From the NCBI GenBank assembly GCA_946480015.1, contig CAMLIL010000045.1, positions 1-43,461 on the forward strand: a stretch of DNA of 43,461 nucleotides. Direction: 5' to 3'. How positions within the stretch are numbered: the first letter of the stretch is position 1; every line of letters starts with the position of its first letter. The translations under genes were made by a program, and so were the position numbers. Below the pieces are notes generated by a model, which saw only the letters and a program-made list of their open reading frames with translations, had not been told where the DNA came from and made no database searches. Shown in pieces: positions 1 through 6,850 of this stretch. The stretch is from an uncultured Oxalobacteraceae bacterium. Its GTDB lineage: Bacteria; Pseudomonadota; Gammaproteobacteria; Burkholderiales; Burkholderiaceae.

Positions 1-897
1 CCGAAAGAAGCGCACACGGTGGCAGCTGGTGTTCAGGCAGACAAAACGGTGGCGGAGCTTCCTGCTAGACAGCGGGTCAAGGATACGCCGGGTAACTTAC
101 TGGCTAAGGTGGAGGACAAAGCTGCGGCAGGTGCCGCACCGAAGACGAATACGAAGCCAAAACCCAAGCCAATAGACCCAAAAGCCCCCCCTGAATCGCC
201 GCTAAAAGACCGCCCCGACCCCGTGAAGCCTCCTGATGAGGGGGCTAATACGAAGAAGCAGGCTGTGGCTGATGCGGCTGTGGCGGCAGATAAAGAGCGC
301 ATCACGCAGTTGTCCAAGGAAGCACGCGAAGCCGAAAAAAATGGCGACAAGGCACTTGCAGCTGCAAAGGTCGAAGAAGCCCGAAGCATATTGCGGCCGC
401 ATTTGCCGAAGAACCCGGGTGATAAGTGGGATGATGTCGTGAACAGGTTGGATGTTTCATCTCCAAAAGATGGCGCGGTCTTTTGGTCCGGCGATCCATT
501 GGCTGCCCAGAAGTATGCTGAAGGCATTAACGGTGTGACTTTAGAGACGACATCGGGAGGACGAATCATTGATGGCTGGGACGAAGTGAACAAGGGGTAC
601 ACTTGGAGCAGCGATTATGGGGCAGGCCCGTATGGCCGAGATTTATGGGCAGGCGTTTCAAAAAAATATGCGGAAGGAGCAATAGGATCTGTAAATGCAG
701 TGCAGTCCCCTGGCAAGCTGTGGAACACTGATACGCTGTGGCATAATGCAGAGAAACCTATTCTGAAAAATAAGCTATTGACAGGAAAAGTAGATGACAT
801 GAAGATTTTTACCATTAATAATTCAGGCGGCTTTATTCCTTTAAGTGAAAATTATGTCGACGCACTAATGCGGATCGAGGGGACGGCACCATTATGA
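1..897 (+). CDS. Polymorphic toxin C-terminus with ADP-ribosyl cyclase/CD38-like NADase domain (5' partial)
   Basis: The frame is open from base 1, so the gene starts upstream; a GTG at 19 is only the first start-like codon, and residue numbers here count from it. Residues 40-75 are a Pro/Lys-rich linker and 80-125 a charged helical stretch. Residues 150-275 match the ADP-ribosyl cyclase fold: FWSG (W156), VTLETT (E176), LWAGVSKKYAEGA (W210) and HNAEKP (E245). In human CD38 the active-site residues are W125, E146, W189 and E226. The spacings here (20, 34, 35) are close to CD38 (21, 43, 37), so I infer NAD(P)+ cleavage or cyclisation as the toxic activity. The stop overlaps the next gene by 4 nt (ATGA), the usual toxin-immunity coupling, and a PAAR gene follows at 4113. 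The delivery domain lies outside the window. Codon use is AT-richer than in the core genes. Confidence 0.72.
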   Translation, partial: PKEAHTVAAGVQADKTVAELPARQRVKDTPGNLLAKVEDKAAAGAAPKTNTKPKPKPIDPKAPPESPLKDRPDPVKPPDEGANTKKQAVADAAVAADKERITQLSKEAREAEKNGDKALAAAKVEEARSILRPHLPKNPGDKWDDVVNRLDVSSPKDGAVFWSGDPLAAQKYAEGINGVTLETTSGGRIIDGWDEVNKGYTWSSDYGAGPYGRDLWAGVSKKYAEGAIGSVNAVQSPGKLWNTDTLWHNAEKPILKNKLLTGKVDDMKIFTINNSGGFIPLSENYVDALMRIEGTAPL

Positions 898-1535
898 CTC
901 TTACTTCCAATCCTAAATTGGCTCCGATTTATGGATTTTTCGAAAAATATGGAACAGAACGTCTCCGCGGATTGGATCCAAGCTATTTCCAAGATCTCAG
1001 TGATGGTGAGAAGGATGAGGTTTGGAATTTTCTCAGCAATCGATTCGCCCGATCAGCTGAACGTATAAATGCACTGTACAATTTAGACCCAAAGAGGGCT
1101 GTCGAACTCTTTAAGAAAACAATCAACGTTCCAATTGAAGCTTCGCCCTATGCCGATGAGCGGAAAGCCTTGGAAGAATGTCGATTGTTGATGTTGGCAT
1201 ATATTAACAGTGTCGAGCCTGACGAGAAATACATTGCGGTCATCAACGAATTCGCAGGCAGCGAATTCGAGGAGGTGCGGGCGCAATTCGTCCGATCTGT
1301 ATCAGTACATCAAGTTGCACAGAGCGCTGTAGATGCTCTTAAGGGTATGATTTTCACGGAGACGGAAACAATTCCGCTAACGATGGCAATAACAAAATTC
1401 ATGGCAATTCATGGAATGGATTTCAACGCGAGAGATCCACTGTACAAGTCCATATACATGTCTCTGTGCTCTGACAATCCTAAAGACAAGCTTGCAGCGA
1501 TAAAGCGACTGGAAGATGTGCAGCGCCCTAATTAG
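894..1535 (+). CDS. Probable immunity protein, helical HEAT-like repeats (paralogue 1)
   Basis: This 213-residue, soluble, all-helical-looking protein has no signal peptide. Its ATG overlaps the stop of the cyclase-like toxin by 4 nt, so translation is probably coupled, and by position it is the cognate immunity protein. The N-terminus (YGFFEKYGTERLRGLDPSYF) aligns with the same region of three downstream proteins (FLDFF..HNGERLDGLSESYF, and so on), so it founds a local paralogue family. Residues 105-190 hold two repeat-like helical pairs, including the motif KGMIFTETE that recurs as EGMIRAETD and QGMIRTETE in the paralogues. I do not recognise a named Pfam immunity family. The assignment is inference from position, size and duplication pattern. 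If the toxin destroys cytosolic NAD, a cytosolic blocker fits. Confidence 0.6.
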   Translation: MTLTSNPKLAPIYGFFEKYGTERLRGLDPSYFQDLSDGEKDEVWNFLSNRFARSAERINALYNLDPKRAVELFKKTINVPIEASPYADERKALEECRLLMLAYINSVEPDEKYIAVINEFAGSEFEEVRAQFVRSVSVHQVAQSAVDALKGMIFTETETIPLTMAITKFMAIHGMDFNARDPLYKSIYMSLCSDNPKDKLAAIKRLEDVQRPN

Positions 1536-1604
1536 GCATAAATGGAATAACTATTCTGTGATTTAAGTTGACCTAGTGAGTTGTCTGGGTGTACAGGCTC
1601 GCCT

Positions 1605-1760
1605 CGTTATGTACCCGTTTCGAGTGCTGATGTGACTTGGGAGGGAAATTTGGCGTCACGCTGGGCGCGCACCCATGACCGCATGGGTGCGCATGCAGTC
1701 GTGCTGTGCATTCAGGACACGATCTGGACTTCAACGGCAAGGGAGATCGCAGGATTGGTG
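1605..1760 (+). pseudogene. IS4-family transposase remnant
   Basis: One frame reads VTWEGNLASRW, RTHDRMGAHAVVLCIQDT, then, after an apparent small deletion, LDFNGK in a second frame and REIAGL in the first. In IS4-group DDE transposases this block normally reads as a Trp-Glu...HW segment, then VLC(I/L)QDTTELDFNG and a GLG motif with the first catalytic Asp nearby. Only about 50 codons survive, there are frame changes, and neither IS end is visible. I therefore call it a dead fragment. It lies between two immunity paralogues and marks a past insertion that probably helped break up the toxin genes. Confidence 0.62.
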
Positions 1761-1825
1761 CAGGCACGCACAACTTGCCTGATAATCACATCGACCAACT
1801 TTTAAAATTTGATCGACGATCATGA
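1742..1825 (+). pseudogene. Possible 3' tail of a lost toxin gene, overlapping the next immunity gene
   Basis: In frame 2 the bases encode GDRRIGAGTHNLPDNHIDQL and a short basic tail, then stop at TGA 1823-1825. That stop overlaps the ATG of the next immunity-like gene (1822) by 4 nt, exactly the geometry of the intact toxin/immunity pair at 894-897. I infer that the tail is the end of a toxin whose body was removed, with IS4 remnant sequence now upstream. Its toxin family cannot be identified from so few residues. Confidence 0.3.
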
Positions 1826-2421
1826 GCGCATACCAGAACTTCTTGGATTTTTTTTCAGTGCATAACGGAGAGCGTTTGGACGGGCTGAGCGAAAGTTATT
1901 TCACTGCGATGACCCAAGAAGAACGAGCGATGGCATTTGATCACCTCCTAAAAATGGTGGAAACTGGAGGCACGGAAGAAAGCGTACACGGGCTGTTTTT
2001 GGCCGATGCGAAACGCGCATCCCCTGCCATCAAAGAGCTATTGAAAAATGATAAGTTGCGCGATGACGCAGGAATTGCGGCGGCTTGGAACCACTATCGC
2101 ATGGATCCTGATCCGTCACTGCTCAATGTATTTATCCGGTCATTGTGCAGTACAGATAAGCGAATTCGTGCTAAGGCCGCTTACTATGCTCCGTCCGACA
2201 CCTTAACTTCAGAACTTATTTCTAAACTTGAAGGAATGATACGCGCGGAGACGGACACATTGGCGTCAATCAATGCTGCAAATAAACTGCTTGAGTGCTA
2301 CGGCATTACTAGAGACTCCGTAGAAAAGGAAGAGTTTTCCCGATTTTACAGAGGCCTTCGCAGCAACGATTCAAGCGCTCAAGAAATGACTTTTAGACAG
2401 CTTGATCTTTTATATCGGTAA
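1822..2421 (+). CDS. Immunity-like helical repeat protein (paralogue 2, orphan)
   Basis: A 199-residue protein, closely related to the next gene: both begin M(S/T)AYQNFLDFF and share DGLSESYFTAMTQEER. There is no signal peptide. The C-terminal half has HEAT-like helical pairs (SLLNVFIRSL, RIRAKAAYYA, LEGMIRAETD). No Shine-Dalgarno is evident, but the ATG overlaps an upstream in-frame stop by 4 nt, so it may have been translated by coupling to a toxin now lost. A run of eight T lies near the 5' end (codons 11-14), a possible slippage site. I infer an orphan immunity gene retained against foreign toxins of the same or a related type. The family name is unknown to me. Confidence 0.62.
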   Translation: MSAYQNFLDFFSVHNGERLDGLSESYFTAMTQEERAMAFDHLLKMVETGGTEESVHGLFLADAKRASPAIKELLKNDKLRDDAGIAAAWNHYRMDPDPSLLNVFIRSLCSTDKRIRAKAAYYAPSDTLTSELISKLEGMIRAETDTLASINAANKLLECYGITRDSVEKEEFSRFYRGLRSNDSSAQEMTFRQLDLLYR

Positions 2422-2541
2422 AAAAAGCAACTCATGATTGATCAGCATTGCATGAAATTTGCTGGCTAAAATAGTGAACTAAGCGCCAGGCGGGAAAAGT
2501 GTTGGCGCAAATTGCACGCAGACGACTATTGGAATTCTTTG

Positions 2542-3138
2542 ATGACCGCATACCAGAATTTCTTAGATTTTTTTTTAATGCATAACAAGGAGCGTTTGGA
2601 TGGGTTGAGTGAAAGCTACTTTACTGCGATGACCCAAGAAGAACGCGGGATGGCATTCAACTATTTGCTAAAAATTGTAGAGGCCGGCGGAGATGAAGAA
2701 TGCATTAATGGTCTTTTCAGAGCAGATCGCAGTCGCGCTGTTGGACCCGTCGAGCGCCTGCTGAAAGCAAGAATACTAGACGGAGAAGCGCAAATTGCGG
2801 CCGCGTGGAATCTCTATTGCATACAGAACGACAATAGTCTTCTATTCATCTTTATGCATTTTATGTCCAGCCCAGACACTCGATTAAGAGAAAAGGCTGC
2901 TTACTACGTTCCAGCAGTTTTAACAAATGAACTTAAATCAAGCCTCCAAGGGATGATTCGTACAGAAACCGAGCAACTTGTGCGCATACACGCCGTGGAT
3001 AAAATTTTGAAATGTTATGGTGTAACTAGAAGTTCAGTGGGTAAAGAAAAATTTTCCGCCATTTACAGAAATTTGCATAGTGAGGATATGCGAATAAAAG
3101 AAGCAGCTTTCAAGCAACTTGACGAAATATACGATTAA
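2542..3138 (+). CDS. Immunity-like helical repeat protein (paralogue 3, orphan)
   Basis: I start this 198-residue protein at ATG 2542, because MTAYQNFLDFF then aligns with residue 1 of paralogue 2. The frame itself is open to a TTG at 2512, but those ten codons have no counterpart. DNA identity with paralogue 2 is very high over the first 120 bases and falls later, so this looks like a tandem duplication followed by divergence of the C-terminal half, the usual place for specificity change. Repeat-like helices include LFIFMHFMSS, RLREKAAYYV and QGMIRTETEQ. A run of nine T sits where paralogue 2 has eight. The function is inferred to be immunity, with no toxin left next to it. Confidence 0.62.
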   Translation: MTAYQNFLDFFLMHNKERLDGLSESYFTAMTQEERGMAFNYLLKIVEAGGDEECINGLFRADRSRAVGPVERLLKARILDGEAQIAAAWNLYCIQNDNSLLFIFMHFMSSPDTRLREKAAYYVPAVLTNELKSSLQGMIRTETEQLVRIHAVDKILKCYGVTRSSVGKEKFSAIYRNLHSEDMRIKEAAFKQLDEIYD

Positions 3139-3140
3139 AA

Positions 3141-3233
3141 ATCATCGATTTTCCTTTATTCAGGGGCCTTCGTAGTAACGATTTAAATACTAAGGAGATG
3201 ACTTTCAGGCAGCTTGATCTTTTATGTCGGTGA
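3141..3233 (+). pseudogene. Decayed 3' end of an immunity paralogue
   Basis: The bases translate to IIDFPLFRGLRSNDLNTKEM followed by TFRQLDLLCR and a stop. The end of paralogue 2 reads FYRGLRSNDSSAQEM then TFRQLDLLYR and a stop, so these are the last 28 or so codons of another copy. No start or body is present, so it is a remnant left by deletion or recombination in the array. Confidence 0.7.
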
Positions 3234-3403
3234 AGGAATTTTCCAGGCGATTGCTTGCTCGACATTAATTATAGAATTCGATTGCTAAAGTTGCAGTATT
3301 TTGATTGTCAGCGCGATTTCGGATGACCGATGGCGTTACGAGTGGCAGCAAGAAGCCCAAATTGTTTAGCATTTTCTTAGGGGATTATTTGGCGATACGT
3401 GAC

Positions 3404-4003
3404 ATGACACTGGCATTCGAAACATTTATGAAACTATACAAAATGACCGGCAGCGAAAAAGCTGATGGTTACAGCCGGGACGCATTTATAGGATTGGAAG
3501 AGCACGAAAAATCCGAGGTATTCAAGTTGTTAGTAACGGAGCTTCCCTGGTCTGCTGAGTGGATTTTTTTCCTTGATCCGGAGAAAGCTTCAGTCGTTGC
3601 CAAAGAAAATGAGAAAGAACTGCGGGGCGATCCGTACGCAAATGTCTACCTCCTTCAACAGCAGCTGGTTAAGTATTCTGGCGATATTATCTATCAAAAA
3701 CATATGATTGAGGACTATCCTAATTACATTGACAGGTTGAAGCCGTATGTCGTGGATTCAATTGGCCGCACACCTTCAAACGAAGCTAAGGTTGCTTTCC
3801 TTAAGCAAGTTATCCTGGTTGAGACGAACGAGAGTGCCGTAGCCAGCGCAAGCTGTCACTTGTTGAATGCCGTAAAATTTCCTCGCACTAATGAGGCGGA
3901 CGAAAGAAATTATACGCGGTTGATGAGTGAGTTGCGGAGCGATAGCACCCAGGTCAAGCAGAGAGCAATTGCCGAAGTTGAGAATTTTAAATTGCCTTTT
4001 TAG
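3404..4003 (+). CDS. Immunity-like helical repeat protein (paralogue 4, divergent)
   Basis: The frame is open from ATG 3305, but I prefer ATG 3404. It gives 199 residues, the same length as paralogue 2, and aligns MTLAFETFMKLYK..GSEKADGYSRDAF with the family N-terminus. The 33 extra codons look unlike the family. Over those extra codons another frame encodes SDDRWRYEWQQEAQIV before a stop (3367-3369), perhaps another lost toxin tail. Residues 40-80 (EWIFFLDPEKASVVAKEN) resemble the NALYNLDPKRAVELFKK region of paralogue 1 rather than paralogues 2 and 3, so it may answer a toxin closer to the cyclase. No signal peptide or membrane segment is seen. Immunity function is inferred from family membership only. 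Confidence 0.55.
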   Translation: MTLAFETFMKLYKMTGSEKADGYSRDAFIGLEEHEKSEVFKLLVTELPWSAEWIFFLDPEKASVVAKENEKELRGDPYANVYLLQQQLVKYSGDIIYQKHMIEDYPNYIDRLKPYVVDSIGRTPSNEAKVAFLKQVILVETNESAVASASCHLLNAVKFPRTNEADERNYTRLMSELRSDSTQVKQRAIAEVENFKLPF

Positions 4004-4112
4004 GAATCTCGCCTGCATGAATCGGGGTCTGAGGCACGAAATATTAGCGAGAAACTAGTTTGGCAAACCAGACCAAAAACCTTAAAAGATGGCTGAAAGA
4101 AGGGAGTCAACA

Positions 4113-4379
4113 TTGGCACGAGAAATCGTCCGCTTGGGAGATCCCACCTCACATGGCGGCACTGTTATCACGGCATCTCTGACGCACAGCATCGGGGGAA
4201 TCGGCATCGCCCGGATGGGCGATAAATTGGTTTGCCCGATACCGGGCCATGGCGTGAACGTCATAGTCGAGGGCGCAGCTAATTATTTGATTGGCGGGCG
4301 CATGGTTGCTTTGCATGGTCACCGAGGTGCATGCGGGTGCACGCTGATCTCCAGCTTGGTCACGGCAACGCATGGATAG
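4113..4379 (+). CDS. PAAR-domain protein (type VI spike tip)
   Basis: A short PAAR protein: AREIVRLGDPTSHGGTVI, then GIARMGDKLVCP, HGVNVIVEGA and VALHGHRGACGCTLIS. PAAR proteins cap the VgrG trimer of type VI secretion systems and carry or recruit effectors; conserved His and Cys residues bind a metal at the tip. I start at TTG 4113 (88 residues): AAGGGAG at 4099-4105 is well spaced for it, and family members usually begin right at M-A-R. ATG 4089 would add eight residues and has no good ribosome site. There is no C-terminal toxin extension, so it is a stand-alone tip. Its position after the immunity array suggests it belongs to the same secretion cargo, or begins the next cargo unit. Confidence 0.85.
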   Translation: MAREIVRLGDPTSHGGTVITASLTHSIGGIGIARMGDKLVCPIPGHGVNVIVEGAANYLIGGRMVALHGHRGACGCTLISSLVTATHG

Positions 4380-4931
4380 TGCGCCGCGCGGTTTTTGAAT
4401 AACGAGCGCTATGCGTTCCGCAGCGCCACACCTCCATCACGCATGCATGGATCTTTTAGTGGTGCGTCTACGTATTCCATGCAACACGTGAGGGGGACCG
4501 CACCGTCTCGATGGTGCCGGTGTTTGAGGTGCTTGGGCAGGAGATCTTTTCCGGCAACACCATCGAAATCGTGATCAATGATGAAGGGCGGTGCCGTCGA
4601 CCGAATGATGAGGCGCGGCGCAAATAAGGCGGCTCGGCTGTCCGGACGCAGCCGTATGGACCCCACTCGTCGTTGCGCAAGATGATCTTTGTGGCGCCGA
4701 CATCGATACGGCCAGATCGGCTGGTTCCGTCGACGTCTTGACCCGGACCACCCGCTGAGTCTTGCTGGCCATCCTGCTCGTCATCGGTGTGGCCTTCACC
4801 CACTATCGGTACGGCCTCTATGTGGCACTGCGATAGCGGCGGAAGTACAGCACAAAAGCCGCATTGTTCCTTGCTTGATAATCATTGCACCAACGGTAAG
4901 CTCACAGGATGTCGTTTAGCTCACCCAGGAG
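4380..4931 (+). other. Degenerate stretch without an intact gene
   Basis: No convincing intact gene lies here. Two fragments look once-coding. Around 4470-4625 one frame gives SMVPVFEVLGQEIFSG and TIEIVINDEG before a stop. Around 4700-4840 another gives DIDTARSAGSVDVLTRTTR, a stop codon in frame, then a hydrophobic LLAILLVIGVAFTHYRYG segment and a second stop. The second looks like the end of a membrane protein broken by a nonsense mutation. I cannot name either parent family. The stretch separates the secretion cargo from the desaturase gene. Confidence 0.4.
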
Positions 4932-5681
4932 ATGCACGTGTTTTCAGGTTTTTTCGATTTGACTCCCAAAGCCATCGTGGCCGTCATGGCCAGCTCCTAC
5001 GTGTTGACGGTCGTGGCGAGCGAACTCTATCTGCACCGCTCGCGCGCCCACCGCGCCGTCACCTTCCACCCGCTGCTGTGCCAGCTTTTCCGTATGTGGA
5101 TTTTCCTGACCACGTATGGCGTGACGGCCAAGACCTGGGTGGCCGTGCACCGCAAGCACCACGCCAAATGCGACACCGTGGACGATCCGCACAGCCCGGT
5201 CATTCATGGCCTGTGGACGATTCTCAGCAGGGGGACCTTTCTGTACCGGAAAGCGGTGCGTGACGTTGAGCTCGTCAAGACCTACGGGGTGGGCATGACG
5301 GAAGACTGGATGGACCAGCATCTGTATACCAGGCACCGGTTTCGCGGCGCCTTGGTGTTTCTGGCGGTGGAGCTGGCGCTGTTCGGCTTTCCGCATGGGC
5401 TGATGATCTGGCTGTTCCAGCTGTCCCTGCTGCCGCTGTGGGCGTCGGGTTTCATCAATGGCCTGTTCCATCACGTCGGCTATCGCAATACCGATACCAA
5501 GGATGCGTCGCGCAATTTCTTCCCGATCGGCTTCATCTTCGGCGGCGCCGAGCTGCACAACAACCATCACGCCAATCCGGCCTCGGCCAAGACGTCGGTG
5601 CGCTGGTGGGAGTTCGATGCGGGGTGGGCGGTGATTCGCACTTTGTCTTTCGTTGGGGCGGTGAAAATCAATCGGGTTTGA
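4932..5681 (+). CDS. Fatty-acid (acyl-CoA/acyl-lipid) desaturase, membrane di-iron type
   Basis: 249 residues with the three histidine boxes of membrane desaturases: HRSRAH (residues 35-40), HRKHH (73-77) and HNNHH (209-213). Hydrophobic segments near 13-33, 50-65, 138-155 and 160-185 fit the four-helix topology. Such enzymes use two irons, O2 and electrons from a ferredoxin or cytochrome b5-type donor to put a double bond in a membrane acyl chain, often for cold adaptation. At under 300 residues it has no fused electron-donor domain. AGGAG abuts ATG 4932, so GTG 4938, two codons on, may be the true start. It stands alone between cargo and hypothetical genes; substrate and double-bond position cannot be read from sequence. 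Confidence 0.88.
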   Translation: MHVFSGFFDLTPKAIVAVMASSYVLTVVASELYLHRSRAHRAVTFHPLLCQLFRMWIFLTTYGVTAKTWVAVHRKHHAKCDTVDDPHSPVIHGLWTILSRGTFLYRKAVRDVELVKTYGVGMTEDWMDQHLYTRHRFRGALVFLAVELALFGFPHGLMIWLFQLSLLPLWASGFINGLFHHVGYRNTDTKDASRNFFPIGFIFGGAELHNNHHANPASAKTSVRWWEFDAGWAVIRTLSFVGAVKINRV

Positions 5682-5765
5682 TTTTTAGTTGCCTCCAATC
5701 AATAAGGTAGCTGTAGAAGGCTTGACTATTGTTCAGTGCTGCCACGGGGCGGTATTGGAGAGGTC

Positions 5766-5867
5766 ATGCCATTCATTCTTGCTGCACCGGGCGAACAGCG
5801 AAATGCAGACGGAACGTTCAAGAACCCTAGTGATAACGCGCTCGCTTACTCGGTGATCGAACGATGA
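5766..5867 (+). CDS. Short ORF coupled to the STY0301-like gene
   Basis: A 33-codon ORF (MPFILAAPGEQRNADGTFKN, then a short tail ending VIER) follows a strong ribosome site, GGAGAGG at 5757-5763. Its TGA overlaps the ATG of the next gene by 4 nt. Either it is a genuine small peptide or leader coupled to the next gene, or it is the residual C-terminus of a larger deleted protein. I do not recognise the sequence. Confidence 0.4.
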   Translation: MPFILAAPGEQRNADGTFKNPSDNALAYSVIER

Positions 5868-6301
5868 AAAAAATTGTCGCCTTGATGTTGCTCGTCCCGC
5901 TGCTCACCAATGGAGCCAGTAACAAGGGGAGCGAAACACGTTTTGCCTGCCCCTTATGGTTGCCGGCCAATGCGTTTAAAGCCGATAGTCCGGTCGCAGG
6001 CTGGACGGCATTGATGCCCCAGGAGGCGCGCCTTGACGGTGGCGGTATGCTTCATGGCGCGCCAAACGAGTCCGCATACCTGGCTCCTCGTGATAGCAAA
6101 AACCGCAAGACCGGCGCGAACACTTCGACTTCGATATCGCGCTGGTCGTTCGAGCAGCCACATGGCTACGAAAAGTGGGTGTACTGCGGGTATGGTCCTC
6201 TGGAACTGTTCCAGCGTATCCCGCCGACTGCCACTGAATGCACGGCGACCAGTAAGCTCGAGGACGGCGCGTTTGTTGAAACGGTTTTCGTCTGCAGGTG
6301 A
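5864..6301 (+). CDS. STY0301-family exported protein
   Basis: 145 residues beginning with a short signal peptide (MKKIVALMLLVPLLTNGAS, cleavage near residues 18-20). The mature part has the pattern I associate with the STY0301 family: FACPLWLPANAF, a GW segment, GAPNESAYLAP, RWSFEQPHGYEKWVYCGYG, and paired cysteines near the C-terminus (TECTATSK, FVCR). Four Cys in an exported protein suggest two disulfides. The family is named after a Salmonella Typhi protein and its function is not established; periplasmic or surface location is inferred. It is coupled by 4 nt to the short ORF upstream. Lying next to a PAAR/immunity region it could be a periplasmic immunity protein, but nothing in the sequence proves that. 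Confidence 0.6.
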   Translation: MKKIVALMLLVPLLTNGASNKGSETRFACPLWLPANAFKADSPVAGWTALMPQEARLDGGGMLHGAPNESAYLAPRDSKNRKTGANTSTSISRWSFEQPHGYEKWVYCGYGPLELFQRIPPTATECTATSKLEDGAFVETVFVCR

Positions 6302-6850
6302 CGAAAGCCACACCGCCTGGTGCCAAACATGCGGTTGCTGCCGAGCAAGGCAGAAATCTGTGCCTCCGAATCCTTGAATAGTCGCGGTTTGACCTCAGCC
6401 ATTCGAAACAAGTTCAATATCCACCACTTCCCGGTGACATAGCCTAATTAAACGTCGAACGCTTACCTGGCGTTGGAAAGAACTGTAGGATAGCGTTTCG
6501 CTCGCTTCCCGAAACGTTTCCACGCCCATGCCGCGAATCCCGTTGCGGATGACGCAACGCCGACGACGGCGGAGCTGCTGCCAATCTTGCGTATTTTGCA
6601 GTATTTCCCGCCACCCCTGAGAAAGTTATCCTCGAGAAAAAATTGATCGCCGCCGACGTGCTGAGTAGGTTTTGTTGATATACAATGCGGCGTGCTATTC
6701 TCTCGTTCTCGCAAGAGATTGCGGAAGATTAGAACGTTGTCCCCCGTCCTTCCCCACAACTTGATGTGCAATCCGCTAACCGGTCAGGCCGTGTCGCGGA
6801 AGGTTGAATTAACCCGCCAAACTCGCGAAGCGCGAAGAAAGGTGAGCAAG
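6302..6850 (+). promoter_or_regulatory. Gap upstream of sucA with two hairpins and a candidate promoter
   Basis: No gene is supported here. Two inverted repeats are visible: GCGTTTCG (6493-6500) with CGAAACGT (6510-6517), and CGTTGCG (6541-6547) with CGCAACG (6553-6559). Neither has a clear T run. A weak sigma70-like promoter is TGCTGA (6659-6664), a 16-nt spacer and TACAAT (6681-6686), which would give a leader of about 160 nt before sucA. The sucA frame is open back to 6692, but the conserved protein start is at 6851. Confidence 0.35.

Noticed and set aside
4689..5263. Overlapping forward frames of 76 and 158 codons before and within the desaturase gene
   Set aside because: The second is the wrong frame of the desaturase. 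The first covers the degenerate stretch and has no family pattern.
6463..6771. A 102-codon reverse ORF in the gap before sucA
   Set aside because: It has no recognisable domain and no clear ribosome site, and it overlaps the likely sucA promoter and leader. I cannot exclude a small unknown gene.
6692..6850. N-terminal extension of sucA by 53 residues
   Set aside because: E1o proteins begin near the NSYLFGGNAPY segment, the extension is basic and unlike the family, and a ribosome site precedes ATG 6851.
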